From: Erpetoichthys calabaricus
Lineage: Eukaryota; Chordata; Cladistia; Polypteriformes; Polypteridae
Length of the DNA stretch: 64,000 nt
Assembly: GCF_900747795.2 (NCBI RefSeq)
Contig: NC_041396.2
Location: 37,516,674-37,580,673, forward strand
Direction: 5' to 3'
The translations under genes were made by a program, and so were the position numbers. The notes under the pieces are model-generated. The model saw only the letters and a program-made list of their open reading frames with translations. It was not told the origin of the DNA and searched no databases. Positions within the stretch are counted from its first letter, which is position 1; every line of letters starts with the position of its first letter. Below are positions 1 to 11,035 of this stretch, in pieces.

Positions 1-400
1 CAGAACTGAAAAATCGTATGCGAGCAAGGAGCCCTACAGAACTGTCCCAGTTACACCAGTTCTGTTTGGAGGAATAGGCGAAAATTCCAGCAACTTACTG
101 TAAGGAGCTTGTGGAAGGCTACCCAAAATGTTTAACTGAAGTTAAACAATTTAAAGGATATGCTACCAAATATTAACAAAGTGTATGTAAACTTGTGACC
201 CACCTGAATTGTAATATGATCAGTAAAAGGTGAAACACTCAGTCAGTGAACAACGTTGGAAAAAATGAGTTTTGCCCTGCACAAAGTAGATGTCTTAAAT
301 GATATGCTAAATTTATAGTTGGTTAGTGTAAAATCTATGGTGGTGTTATTAAGTGAGTTTTAAAGAATTCACCCTAAGTGTATGTAAATGTCTGACTTCA
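1..400 (+). mobile_element. Tc1-like transposon, 3' part cut by window edge
   Basis: Reading frame 3 gives the last ~55 residues of a Tc1 transposase (TELSQLHQFCLEE, then KIPATYCKELVEGYPK), with a stop in place of the usual Trp after LEE, so the copy is dead. After the coding end comes a non-coding arm that finishes near 400 with AAGTGTATGTAAATGTCTGA. This resembles the Sleeping Beauty-type terminal repeat of salmonid/cyprinid Tc1 elements (GTGTATGTAAACTTCCGAC). The 5' part lies outside the window. Confidence 0.75.
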
Positions 401-401
401 A

Positions 402-503
<102 letters not shown>

Positions 504-506
504 ATT

Positions 507-3130
507 AGTTCTGTCAAGTGAACAAAAAGTTTAATTGCGATTAATCGCACGACTTTGTGTAATTAATCGTGATTAATCTCAAATTTATTCTTTTTTTAAT
601 GTTGAAATTTTACCACAAAGATTTTTAAGCACAATCAGACCATATTAAGAAGAACAGACACAATATAAGGGCATATAAATGTACTTCACGTATTCAGGTA
701 ACTGGAACATGAGGAAAAAAGACAAAACTTCAACTGTGAGGAGGCTTTATTCAATCATACTCTAGGGCTGTGCGATACTGAACATAGAAAACAAACAATT
801 GGGCTTATATTGTAAAACAGATGATGATGAAGGTTTGCTTGAACTTTATTATATTGGCTGGGTCATCCTCTGAACTCTCCATCACCCAAGGCAGATGGCA
901 TAAAGCGGGCAGCACCACTGAATATGAAACAAACTTCTCTCCTCCAAGGAGTTCAGTAAAGTATCTCCCAAAATCAATTCAATATCAATTAAATTGTGAG
1001 GGCCTTGTATGCATTTGTATTCACTCATACATAAAAACAATGCCAAAACAGCTGTAAGACAGACTTGAGGACTACATAGAGGTAGTCATACTTAACTATA
1101 ACTGGACTTTATTAGGTCTGCACAGTACAACAGTTTTTTTTTTTTTAATCGAAATTAAAAAATTAAAAAACATTCTTTGTGGATGTACTATAATGTAGTA
1201 TCACAACATTCACAGGAGAGAATAGGCAACAAGTAGAGGATGGCAAGCCCCCCTCCCAATCCAACTTAAACTCTGCGCTACTACTGTTGCATCATGTGAG
1301 GAGGCAGCCCCTGCCACTGAATGTCTCATTATCTGACACAAAGAACATACCAGTTTAATGCACAGTGAATAAAAGATTCTTTTTTTATGATCAATCCAAT
1401 GTTTTGCAGGTACTGATAAGCATTGGGAGAAATGTTGGCAGGCACAATGCCGTACATTACTGGAAACCCGATTTTAAAATGGAATGACGTATAAGCAAAG
1501 CCTTTCAGAAAACAAAGTAAATAAAAAACCCATATGGCATGTGATCATCTGTGACCGCTGCTAATGACACACAAAAAAATAAAAGTTAATGAGGAGGTAC
1601 TTAAAATCTAAGTAAACATTGCGTACTGGCCCACTCACATTGGCCCACTCATATCTACTACATTAAAATGGCATAAACATCAATCCGACTTTTGACAAAC
1701 CATATGCTAAATGACTGGCCAAATAGCCGACAGAATGAAAAAAAAACTTGCCGCTAAAGTAAGAGACTCCACACTCCCACTATGTGTATTTAATGATCGA
1801 TGGAGATGCACATTTTTCAATAACAGCGTGCCAGATTGCTAGAAGATAAAAAAAAAGTGTGTTTTACCTGCAGGGCTTGAGCAATGCCTCCAGCTTCTGA
1901 AGTTTCTTCAGCTCAGCATTTGTTGGCATGACCATGTTAGTTTTATGTAGGGCTAGTGCATCTCTTAGTCATTGTTTGTTTCTTCGCACACATTTCACCA
2001 TCTCCAGAGTGGAGTTCTATCTAGTCGGTACGTCTTGTACGAGTGTCTCAATCTTCAGGCCATGTGCGACTTGCTATTTCTTAAGATCTGCAGTATTTGA
2101 TGGACTGTGCTTGAAGTGCCACTCCACCTTTCTGCATTTGGAAAATACGCCGTCAAATGCACTATTCTGCATATACACTAAGACAGAATGGTGAATGCTG
2201 TGTGCGATGAATGGCAAGTGTTTGAAAAGCAGCTGTCTCACCGCTAAAATTAAATTTCATGCACTATCTGTACTGAGTGTGCTTACTTTATTCTCAACGT
2301 TCCACTGCTTTGCTACATCCATAAAATGTTTGGCACGTTTCGGCATGATGTCTCTCCGATGTTTTCATGACCGTCAAAGCATGTGAATGCAGTTTCCACT
2401 GTTCTTCGATATAATGGGTTGTAACCCCGAAGTAGCTATGATTTCCAAGTGATGTCCAGTAGTCACAAGAAGGGCAACTGTCTCCGTGATCTTCAACTCC
2501 TTAGCTAGTTTTGCCCTCTCTGAATCATACAGCTCTTGTATCCTAGTTACGACAGTGGCTCTCAAGGGAAATTCATAAGTTGGGTCGTTGGACGCGATCC
2601 GAATTATGTTGCGCAAACTTTCGCCCTACACTATATAAATCGACCTGCATGCTGTGGCTATCCATTTAGCAATTGCTACAGTTAATTTGCTGGAGGTTGA
2701 CATGTCCATTGGTTTATGCCAAACAATGTCGAGCTTGGTTTGTTGCATAATACCCATGCTAATGCTATTAATGTAAAATGAATGCTTGGCTTGCATTTGA
2801 TATTGTAGGCTGCTTGTTCTCCGGTGATAACTAAACTCGGCTTGACAGTAACTACACACAACCTAAGTTTTATCGAGTGAGCCGTCGGGCAAGTTTTGAA
2901 ACTGTACTTCCCATTTAATAGACCTTTTTCCATTATTTAACAATTAGGAATTTGGAGTAACTGCTACTGAGAAATAACTTGAAGGCTAGAGGTGGCACGC
3001 ATTCAGTTTGCAGGCTCAGATTGAATTACAGGAATTTCGTAGAGGGTCAGAAATAACCTGCGTTAACAGCACTAATTTTTTTTAACGGCGTTAAAGTTAG
3101 AGTGCATAACGCGTTAAGTTTGACAGCCCT
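507..3130 (-). mobile_element. hAT-superfamily DNA transposon, decayed
   Basis: The ends are short imperfect inverted repeats: AGTTCTGTCAAGTG at the left and AGGGCTGTCAAACTT read inward from the right, the typical hAT GGGCTGTCAA terminus. Both subterminal regions are rich in TTAATCG/GTTAACG words. Flanking octamers TCTATATT and AATATATT share six bases, a plausible 8-bp target duplication eroded in the ATCT tract. A minus-strand transposase relic lies inside. The ~1.3 kb between the left end and the relic shows nothing else I can name. Confidence 0.72.
1870..2940 (-). pseudogene. hAT (ZBED-like) transposase relic
   Basis: Read on the minus strand. A BED zinc-finger-like segment (CSYCQAEFSYHRRTSSL, with a later KH) lies near 2860-2770. 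Then comes a stretch around 2616-2380 (RNIIRIASNDPTYEFPL, ELKITETVALLV). Weaker fragments near 2330-1880 include QDVPTRNSTLEMVK-like and LKKLQKLEALLKPC-like pieces, matching hAT/ZBED transposases (PTRWNST motif). The pieces lie in different frames with stops between them, so no protein is made. The C-terminal dimerisation domain is not recognisable. Confidence 0.65.
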
Positions 3131-3409
3131 AATATATTCATATATATATACAGTGCATCCGGAAAGTATTCACAGCGCATCACTTTTTCCACATTTTGTT
3201 ATGTTACAGCCTTATTCCAAAATGGATTAAATTCATTTTTTTCCTCGGAATTCTACACACAACACCCCATAATGACAACGTGAAAAAAGTTTACTTGAGG
3301 TTTTTGCAAATTTATTAAAAACAAAAAAAACTGAGAAATCACATGTACATAAGTATTCACAGCCTTTGCTCAATACTTTGTTGATGCACCTTTGGCAGCA
3401 ATTACAGCC

Positions 3410-4766
3410 TCAAGTCTTTTTGAATATGATGCCACAAGCTTGGCACACCAATCCTTGGCCAGTTTCGCCCATTCCTCTTTGCAAGCACTTCTCAAGCTCC
3501 ATCAGGTTGGATGGGAAGCGTCGGCTCACAGCCATTTTAAGATCTCTCCAGAGATGTTTAATCGGATTCAACTCTGGGCTCTGGCTGGGCCACTCAAGAA
3601 CATTCACAGAGTTGTCCTGAGGCCCATCCATCCATCCATTTTCCAACCCGCTGAATCCAAACACAGGGTCACGGGGGTCTGCTGGAGCCAATCCCAGCCA
3701 ACACAGGGCACAAGGCAGGAACCAATCCTGGGCAGGGTGCCAACCCACCGAAGGACACACACAAACACACCCACACACCAAGCACACACTAGGGCCAATG
3801 CAGAATCGCCAATCCACCTAACCTGCATGTCTTTGGAATGTGGGAGGAAACCGGAGCGCCCGGAGGAAACCCACGCAGACACGGGGAGAACATGCAAACT
3901 CCACGCAGGAAGGACCCGGGAATCGAACCCAGGTCCCCAGGTGTCCCAACTGCGAGGCAGCAGCGCTACCCACTGCGCCACCGTGCCGCCCTGTCCTGAG
4001 GCCACTCCTTTGATATCTTGGCTGTGTGCTTAAGGTCATTGTCCTGCTGAAAGATTAACCGACGCCCCAGTCTGAGGCCAAGAGCGCTCTGGAGCAGGTT
4101 TTCATCCAGGATGTCTCTATACATCGCTGCAGTCATCTTTCCCTTTATCCTGACTAGTCTCCCAGTCCCTGCCGCTGAAAAACATCCCCACAGCATGATG
4201 CTGCCACCACCATGCTTCACTGTAGGGATGGTATTGGCCTGTTGATGAGCGGTGCCTGGTTTCCTCCAAACGTGACGCCTGGTATTCACACCAAAGAGTT
4301 CAAACATTTTCTTTCTCATGGTCTGAGAGTCCTTCAGGTGCCTTTTGGCAAACTCCAGGCGGGCTGCCATGTGCCTTTTACTAAGGAGTGGCTTCCGTCT
4401 GGCCACTCTACCATACAGACCTGATTGGTGGATTGCTGCAGAGATAGTTGTCCTTCTGAAAGGTTCTCCTCTCTCCACAGAGGACCTCTGGAGCTCTGAG
4501 AGAGTGACCATCGGGTTCTTGGTCACCTCCCTGACTAAGACCCTTCTCCCCCGATCACTCAGTTTAGATGGCCGGCCAGCTCTAGGAAGAGTCCTGGTGG
4601 TTTCGAACTTCCACTTACGGATGATGGAGGCCACTGTGCTCATTGGAACCTTCAAAGCAGCAGAAATTTTTCTGTAACCTTCCTCAGATTTGTGCCTCAA
4701 GACAATCCTGTCCCGGAGGTGTACAGACAATTCCTTTGACTTCATGCTTAGTTTGTGCTCTGACAT
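3410..4766 (-). pseudogene. Tc1-like transposase, inactive and split by SINE
   Basis: The minus-strand frame from 4766 carries the N-terminal helix-turn-helix (GYRKISAALKVPMSTVASII), a GRPSKLSDR linker, then the DDE domain with KHGGGSIMLWGCFSAAGTGR and the second Asp ([12 protein letters not shown]). The segment that should hold the first catalytic Asp (W-DET) is missing: MRKKMFELFGVN runs straight on, an in-frame deletion of about nine codons. The SINE at 3625-3991 splits the gene. The C-terminal part resumes at 3616 ([20 protein letters not shown]) with Lys at the catalytic Glu position. Two catalytic residues are therefore lost. Confidence 0.9.
3625..3991 (-). mobile_element. tRNA-derived SINE with (ATGG)n tail
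   Basis: Inserted in reverse orientation. The (CCAT)n tail is at the left and the tRNA-like head at the right, with an A-box-like GGTGGCGCAGTGGGTAGCG and a B-box-like GGTTCGATTCC on the minus strand. The perfect 12-bp target duplication TGTCCTGAGGCC (3613-3624 and 3992-4003) fixes the insertion point in the transposase gene. The body contains the fish-SINE words CATGTTCTCCCCGTGTCTG and GACATGCAGGTTAGGTGG. Other copies: 31081, 43266, and fragments at 35465 and 49640. Confidence 0.93.
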
Positions 4767-5143
4767 GAACTGTCAACGGTGGGACCTTATATAGACAGGT
4801 GTGTGCCTTTCCAAATCATGACCAGTCAACTGAATTTACCACAGGTGGACTCCAATTAAGCTGCAGAAACATCTCAAGGATGATCAGGGGAAACAGGATG
4901 CACCTGAGCTCAATTTTGAGCTTCATGGCAAAGGCTGTGAATATATATATGTACATGTGCTTTCTCAATTTTTTATTTTTAATAAATTTGCAAAACTCTC
5001 AAGTAAACTTTTTTCATGTTGTCATTATGAGGTGTTGTGTGTAGAATTCTGAGGAAAAAAATGAATTTAATCCATTTTGGAATAAGGCTGTAACATAACA
5101 AAATGTGGAAAAAGTGGTGTGCTGTGAATACTTTCCAGATGCA

Positions 5144-5146
<3 letters not shown>

Positions 5147-5218
<72 letters not shown>

Positions 5219-5243
5219 CATCTATCCATCTATCTATCTATCT
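5147..5243. repeat. (TA)n followed by (ATCT)n
   Basis: About 35 TA units directly abut the right end of Tc1-like A, then a short ATCC/ATCT stretch. The TA array probably grew from the TA target duplication. Confidence 0.95.
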
Positions 5244-7205
5244 GAATGATATTTGGTCTTAAATGACAATGATTCTGACACACACATCAATTGAAGGTTG
5301 ATGATTTCTTTTTCTTTCTTATTACCGGCAGTAATAAAAGTAAGCAACAATTAAGCCCAAAATATCAATGACACTCACAAATGAATAACATGGCAGGTCA
5401 TGGCAGGTCTGTTTACATCAGTTACTCCACCACATGCCTCTTCATTAAGAAATCCTTAATGTGACCTCAAGGGTGACTGCCTTGTCTTTTCTGTTCAACA
5501 TGTTGCCATCCTGGAGGACCTTTGTCAGGTATAAATAAGCAAAAGCAGCAGTGGTACAACTATATAGCTTGGATATTTGCTGCAATACCTTTAAAATTTT
5601 AGTGTCTAAATATGCTGAGGAAATTCTTTGCTATTTGTTCAAAAGTAGACATTTAGCAGTCATCAGTCCACAGGATTTATGGGATTTTGTCATTTTTATA
5701 TTGGCATTGACTACCACCAGAGATGTGAGAGCACTGCTGGCCCATAAGGCATAGGTAAGTTCTGAAAGTGTTATGAAATAATAACAAATGTTTAAGACAA
5801 TTTTAACTTGACAGTGCTAACCACATTACTTAATGACAGATGGGACAACTGAGTCAGAGTTTATTCTAACAGAACTGAATACAGAGCAGAAACCAACCCT
5901 GGACTTGATATCTGTCCGTCTGAGGATTTTCTCACTCACACATATCATCATAATGGACAGATTAGGAGTCATTGATGAATCTGATATGTATGTCTTTAGG
6001 ATGTGGGAGGAAAACTGGAGTACTTGTACCAAAACATATGAAGACACAGGCAAAACATTCAAACGCCATACATAGTGACCTGGCCAGAATTTGGACAACA
6101 GTGCTAAACAGTGTGCAGCCCACTTGAGGTATTTTTTTGTATTACAACGTGAAAATGTTCATTGTCATGTGTGCAGAGTACTATTTTACAGGTTAAAATT
6201 ACAGCACATTCTTAGTTGCAGGTCTCATTAGAGCAGCTGACAATAATATAACACCATAAGACACACACAAAACTATATATACCATTAATTACTGTGTGTA
6301 TATATAATAGTAAGACTTCAGCTTAGGTAGTGCAAAAATGCATCCGTTACTCATTTACTATTATGTAACAAGACCTTAACAAACACTCCTTTGGGTTTTC
6401 ATAACACATACAAAGCCGCAGTAGAGTGTTTCTTCATCTCTTCGATGTGACCTCCTAACAAAACATCACTTTGGGGGCCACTGAGGTCGCTTAACTGAAA
6501 CGAATTTCTCTTGATGTTATATATTTAGTATCAGACCTGTGAATCATTCATATTAACAATTTTACTATCATGTCAATATGCCACACTGCACAGAGCTGAA
6601 TAGCCAATCTGCTGAAGTTGTGTATGTGTTATGAAGACCAAAAGAAGCCTTTGTAAAGGTTTTGTTACATAAGAGTCAACGAGTAATAGATATATTTTTG
6701 CAGTACCTAAACTAAAGTATTACCATATAAATGTTATCAAATATTTGTTTGAATGGTCTCACCCAAACTTTTGAAAGACATTGCATTTTCTTTACATTCT
6801 TTACCTTCACTGCTACTGTCCAGCCACCCAACTTGGACAGCCAGCACTTTAAACCAGGATCTCCTGGCTGCCCTCTCTGGTGCTACTCAGAGTGAAGAAA
6901 AGACCCTCAATGTCATTTTTTGTAGTGCTGTAAACTGTTACTTATTAAGGGATGGCATTAAAATCTGTGATGTCTTACTCAATTTGCAAAATGTATTACT
7001 GTCTTTAAAAATGATGCTTCACTTTAAAACATTCGCTTTTGATGTTTTTTTCTCTCTTCTGATTTAACTGGTGCCTTTGGAGGGAGGCTATCATATGTAT
7101 TTTCAATGGGGCTTTTTAACTAGAGAAATTGTTGGTATTTCAAGGCCAGCTCATCACTGCATTATTTTTTTCAATTCTTCTCATTACTCACTATGTATCA
7201 TTATA
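5244..7205. other. Intergenic, no gene seen
   Basis: I see no convincing coding exon, RNA gene or intact transposon here. The only recognisable piece is an old SINE relic near 5920-6095. The rest is AT-rich and reads as decayed non-coding DNA. Confidence 0.5.
5920..6095 (-). mobile_element. Ancient SINE relic
   Basis: Words such as TATGTCTTTAGGATGTGGGA, GGAAAACTGGAGTAC and AGACACAGGCAAAACATTCA align in order with the minus-strand body of the SINE at 3625-3991 (CATGTCTTTGGAATGTGGGA, CGGAGCGCCCGG, GACACGGGGAGAACATGC). Ends are lost and divergence is high. Confidence 0.55.
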
Positions 7206-7407
7206 CGAGGGATGTTCAAAAAGTTCCCACACTTTTATATTTTAGTTGGAAAAGGTGAAGGCAGGAGGAGTATTAATTGGGCATTAAAAAGCTGGGAAAA
7301 TTGTATCGCAGAGAGAAGGCAACTATGTAGAAAAGTGATGTAATTTGTTTTTGAAATTCTTAATAAATGGAGTTAAAAAAGTGAGGAAACTTTCTGAATG
7401 TCCCTCA
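7206..7407 (+). mobile_element. Internally deleted mariner element
   Basis: About 30-bp inverted termini: GAGGGATGTTCAAAAAGTTC at the left and, read inward from the right, GAGGGACATTCAGAAAGTTT. TA lies on both sides. Just inside the right end is a C-terminal mariner transposase remnant (SWENCIAERRQL, like the W-CI--GDYVEK end of mariner transposases). Most of the gene is gone, leaving a ~200 bp MITE-sized copy. Confidence 0.82.
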
Positions 7408-7488
7408 TATATAAAATACACGTACACACACAGTGGATACAGAAAGTATTCAGACTCCCTCACTTTCTGTACATTTCATTGTGTTGTA

Positions 7489-8407
7489 CTGTGATCCCTC
7501 GCTATATCGCGCTTCGCCTTTCGCGGCTTCACTTCATCGCGGATTTTATATGTAAGCATATTTAAATATATATCACAGATTTTTTGCTGGTTCGCGGGTT
7601 TCTGCAGACAATGGGTCTTTTAATTTCTGGTACATGCTTCCTCAATTGGTTTGCCCAGTTGATTTCATACAAGGGACGCTATTGGCAGATGGCTGAGAAG
7701 CTACCCAGCTTACTTTTCTCTCTCTCTTGCGCTGACTTTCTCTGATCCTGACGTAGGGGGATTGAGCAGGGGGGCTGTTCGCACACCTAGACGATACGGA
7801 CGCTCGTCTAAAAATGCTGAAAGATTATGTTCACGTTGCTATCTTTTGTGCAGCTGCTTCCTGAAACGACATGCTGCACGGTGCTTCACATACTTAAAAG
7901 CTCAAAGGGCACGTATTGATTTTTGATTGAAAAACAAACTCTGTCTCTCTCTCTATCTCTCTCTCTCTCTGCTCCTGACGGAGGGGGTGTGAGCTGCCGC
8001 CTTCAACAGCTTTGTGCCGCGGTGCTTCGCATACTTAAAAGCCAAACAGCCCTATTGATTTGTTTGCTAGAGATTGTTTTCTCTATCTATGTGACATTCT
8101 GTGCTCCTGACACGCACTCCTTTGAAGAGGAAGATATGTTTGCATTCTTTTAATTGTGAGATGGAACTGTCATCTCTGTCTTGTCATGGAGCACAGTTTA
8201 AACTTTTGAAAAAGAGACAAATGTTTGTTTGCAGTGTTTGAATAACGTTCCCGTCTCTCTACAACCTCCTGTGTTTCTGCGCAAATCTGTGACCCAAGCA
8301 TGACAATATAAAAATAACCATATAAACATATGGTTTCTACTTCGCGGATTTTCTTATTTTGCGGGTGGCTCTGGAACGCAACCCCCGCGATGGAGGAGGG
8401 ATTACTG
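7489..8407. mobile_element. Tigger/pogo-like non-autonomous element
   Basis: Termini CTGTGATCCCTCGC (left) and CAGTAATCCCTCCTCC (right, read inward) are flanked by TA (7487-7488, 8408-8409). The start resembles the mammalian Tigger1 end (CAGGCATACCTCG with GCGCTTCGC). Removing the 919 bp and one TA restores the uninterrupted Tc1 arm TTGTGTTGTAGATTTCAT, which is also seen intact near 30012. The interior is CpG-containing, has no transposase, and has a TCTC run at 7940-7970 and a repeated GGTGCTTCACATACTTAAAA-type motif (7880, 8021). Confidence 0.88.
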
Positions 8408-8678
8408 TAGATTTCATTTAAAATGGATATATTTGCCATTATTGCCCATCAATCTACACTCAATCTCCCATAATGGTAAAGTGAAAGCATGGTTTCAGAA
8501 AGGTTTGCAGTTTCATTAAAAATCAAAAACTGAAATATTTAATTTATGTAAGTATTCAGACTCTTAACTTCATACTTTGTATAAGTCCCTTTTGGCCACA
8601 ATTCCAGCTTTGAGAGATGTCTTTAGTAAGTCTCTACAGGCTTGGCACACCAGGATATGGGCAGTTTATCCCTTTCTT

Positions 8679-9499
8679 CTAGTAGATCCTCTCAAAGTTC
8701 ATTAGATTAGATGGGAAGTATCTATAAACATCTATCTTCAAGAGTCTCCACAGTTGTTCCATAGGGTTTAAATCTGGGCTACTCAAGGACAGAGGAGACT
8801 TGTTCTGTAGCCACTCCAGTGTTGTTTTGGCTTTATGCTTCAGGTCATTGTCATGCTCAAAAAGTGAACCTCTCTGCATTTGGCTTCATTCATCCTTCGC
8901 TCAGTTATAACCAGTCTCTGTGACTCTGCCACTGAAATGCATTCCCATAGCGTGATGCTGCCACCACCATGTTTCACAGTAAGGATAGTATTAGGCAGGT
9001 GATGAGCAGAGCCCGGTCTTCATCCATATCCATAGAGTTCAGTTTTTGTTTAATCATACTAGAGAATCTTTTTCAGATGCTCTCAGAGTCCTTTAAATTC
9101 CATATGGCAAACTTTAAGCAGGTTCTCATACGCCTTTTACTTAAGAGTGGCTTCCTTTCAGCCACTCTGCTATAAACGCCTGATTGATGAAGTATGCTGA
9201 AATGGTCATCATTCTGACTGGTTCCCCCATCTCACAGAGGACTTCTAAAGTGCTGTTAGAGTGACCTTTACATTCTTAGTCTTCTCCCCACTTCTTGCTC
9301 AGGTACTCAGGTTGGCTGGACAGCCAACTCTCTGAAGATTCCAAACTTGTTCCAATTCACAATCATTGCTCCTGGAAACATTCAAAGCTTTACAAATTGT
9401 TTTATACCCCTGTCCTGATCTACTCCTCACCAGTTTGATTGAGATGGTGTATAGCGAGTTCTTTGGACTTCTTGGCTTGTTTTTTGTTCTAACATGCAT
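8679..9499 (-). pseudogene. Tc1-like transposase relic (element B)
   Basis: Minus-strand fragments: the N-terminal helix-turn-helix (GYKTICKALNVSRS, 9420-9380 region) and the C-terminal catalytic region (FEHDNDLKHKAKTTLEWLQ, SSPDLNPMEQLWRLLK) near 8860-8700. The catalytic Glu position is retained (NPMEQLW), but the middle lies in several frames, so the gene is dead. Confidence 0.82.
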
Positions 9500-9792
9500 T
9501 GCAAATGGTGGTACCTTATGTAAACAGGTGCATACCTTTCTAAATGACGTCCATTCAATTTACTTTACCATAGGTGGACTCCAATCAAGTTCTAGGCACA
9601 TCTCAAAGATCATTAAAGTAAACAGGATGGACCTGACCACAATTTGGTATGCCACCGCAAAGGGTCTGAATACTTATATGAATGAGAAATTAAATTTTTA
9701 TTTTTATTCTCAGACCATTCTGAAAACATGGGTTACTGTGCATAGACTGAAGGGTAAAGAGGGCAAAATAATCCAAGGTGTCTGAATATATA

Positions 9793-9970
9793 CAGTGCAC
9801 TCGGAAAGTATTCACAGCGCATCACTTTTTCCACATTTTATGTTACAGCCTTATTCCAAAATGGATTAAATTCATTTTTTTCCTCAGAATTCTACACACA
9901 ACACCCCATAATGACAACGTGAAAAAAGTTTACTTGAGATTTTTGCAAATTTATTAAAAATAAAAATATA
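9793..9970. mobile_element. Solo left end of Tc1-like family A
   Basis: CAGTGCACTCGGAAAGTATT and the following ~170 bp match the left arm of the element at 3151 almost base for base (CATCACTTTTTCCACATTTT, AATGACAACGTGAAAAAAGT). The similarity stops at TTTATTAAAAATAAAA with no transposase or right end. Confidence 0.9.
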
Positions 9971-9981
9971 TATATAAAAAA

Positions 9982-10378
9982 TCTTTATAGATAAAATCCA
10001 ATGTCTGTCTGTATGTCTGTCCACTTTTCATGAGAGAACTACTTAAAGGATTTAGATTGGGGTTTTTTCTATAATTTGCTTGAACATTCCAGTTGATTTT
10101 GCGACTTCTCTCATCATGCTAAGTATCAAAGTTCACTTGCAGAAGCGATTTATTCACGCTAATCCGAGAGTAGCGGCTGTGGGCCGAGGGGAGGGGGAAG
10201 AGTGACATCAGGAGTGGGGAGCTGGACATGGCTCTCCTCACTCATGTGGCAGTCTCTGTTCTAGTTGCTCTACCTGTCGCCACGTTTTGGAGTGTAACTT
10301 GCATCCGCATAGCTAGCGATACCTCTTTATTGATTTTTAAAGTTTGTCCTGTTTCACTGCTATGTGGGTGATGGCTAG
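9982..10378 (+). mobile_element. Helitron-like non-autonomous element
   Basis: Begins A|TCTTTATAGATAAAATCC and ends GGCTAG|T, the A-TC...CTAG-T pattern of Helitrons. The early part (GTCTGTCTGTATGTCTGTCC, GAGAGAACTACTTAAAGGAT) is a word set I associate with abundant fish Helitron-like repeats. No strong hairpin is visible upstream of CTAG, so the call is tentative. Confidence 0.45.
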
Positions 10379-11035
10379 TATGTATATATAGTTAAAGAGA
10401 GAAAAAGAAAGAAAGGGACATGCTCAGGGTCACAGTGGATTAGATGCAGGCATTAAGACTGCAGCTGTTGTGGTTATGAGCTCAGGTCCTCATCCACTAA
10501 CACACTCTGGTAATTATGAGGCTCCTTTTTACAAATTAACCTTTAGAGATTTCTGTTTATGAATTATCCTCTGGCTGGGTTCTCTAAGGGTGGCACAGCA
10601 GTTATCACCGTGTAACTCCAGGGACTTTCATTCTTTTCCCAGCCTACAAACATTCTTCATGTATTTGTATTAGTTTATTGCACTTTCTACTTTTAAAGGT
10701 GTACCATTTTGAGATTCATGAACTATAAATTGGTCAGCCATGATTGAATAAAGGCTGGCATCTTATCCTTTGCTGATTTAGAATAGGAGTTAACTAAAAT
10801 GGATAAAACATATTTTTGTCAAATAAAACCCCCACTACTATCCATAATTTCATGCCACAAGGAAAATATCAACCAAAAACTCTGTAACTCTGAACAAAAA
10901 GCAACCATAAAGAATTGTCACATTTTTAGTAATTTATATATGTGATGCATTCCTTCAATATGGGTTCACCTAATCCATGTTTCCTTTTTTGTCTTGGTAA
11001 AGATTTTAGGAACTGACCATTACCTGTCACTAACG
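10379..11035. other. Upstream region of V1R-1
   Basis: Contains a GAAA-rich stretch near 10396-10420 and otherwise unassigned DNA. A pyrimidine run with TTTTTTGTCTTGGTAAAG lies at 10984-11003, just before the start codon. No transposon is recognised in the last 600 bp before the gene, so promoter and 5' UTR probably lie here. Confidence 0.4.

Larger units (their letters stand above)
3151..5146 (-). mobile_element. Tc1-like transposon A, interrupted by a SINE
   Basis: Both termini are present as inverted repeats: CAGTGCATCCGGAAAGTATT on the left and, read inward from the right, CAGTGCATCTGGAAAGTATT. TIR similarity runs for roughly 100 bp, and TA dinucleotides flank both ends. Removing the nested SINE and its duplicated target leaves about 1.6 kb, the normal Tc1 length. 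Transposase is on the minus strand. A solo left end of the same family lies at 9793. Confidence 0.93.
7431..9783 (-). mobile_element. Tc1-like transposon B, interrupted and missing its right end
   Basis: The left terminus is CAGTGGATACAGAAAGTATT followed by the family's subterminal TTTCATTGTGTTGTA. The sequence then breaks for a nested Tigger-like MITE (7489-8407) and resumes with GATTTCATTTAAAATGG. Minus-strand transposase fragments follow, then a 3' arm. The matching right inverted repeat (expected CTTTCTGTATCCACTG) is absent: the arm stops at about 9783, directly before another Tc1 fragment. Confidence 0.85.

Noticed and set aside
3960-3990. A tRNA gene
   Set aside because: The A/B-box-like sequences belong to the SINE head; there is no cloverleaf and the copy has a SINE body, tail and target duplication. 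The same holds for 31340 and 43266.
3392-4033. A 213-codon open frame on the plus strand
   Set aside because: It runs through the antisense of a SINE and of the Tc1 transposase; its composition comes from the repeat, not from a gene.
4979-5229. Open frames encoding Ile-Tyr repeats, and similar Tyr-Leu-Ser-Ile frames at 13726, 20424, 40073 and 41820
   Set aside because: These are translations of TA and ATCT/TAGA microsatellites.
10994-11035. An upstream start for V1R-1
   Set aside because: The codon there is TTG; ATG 11036 aligns with the start of V1R-2.
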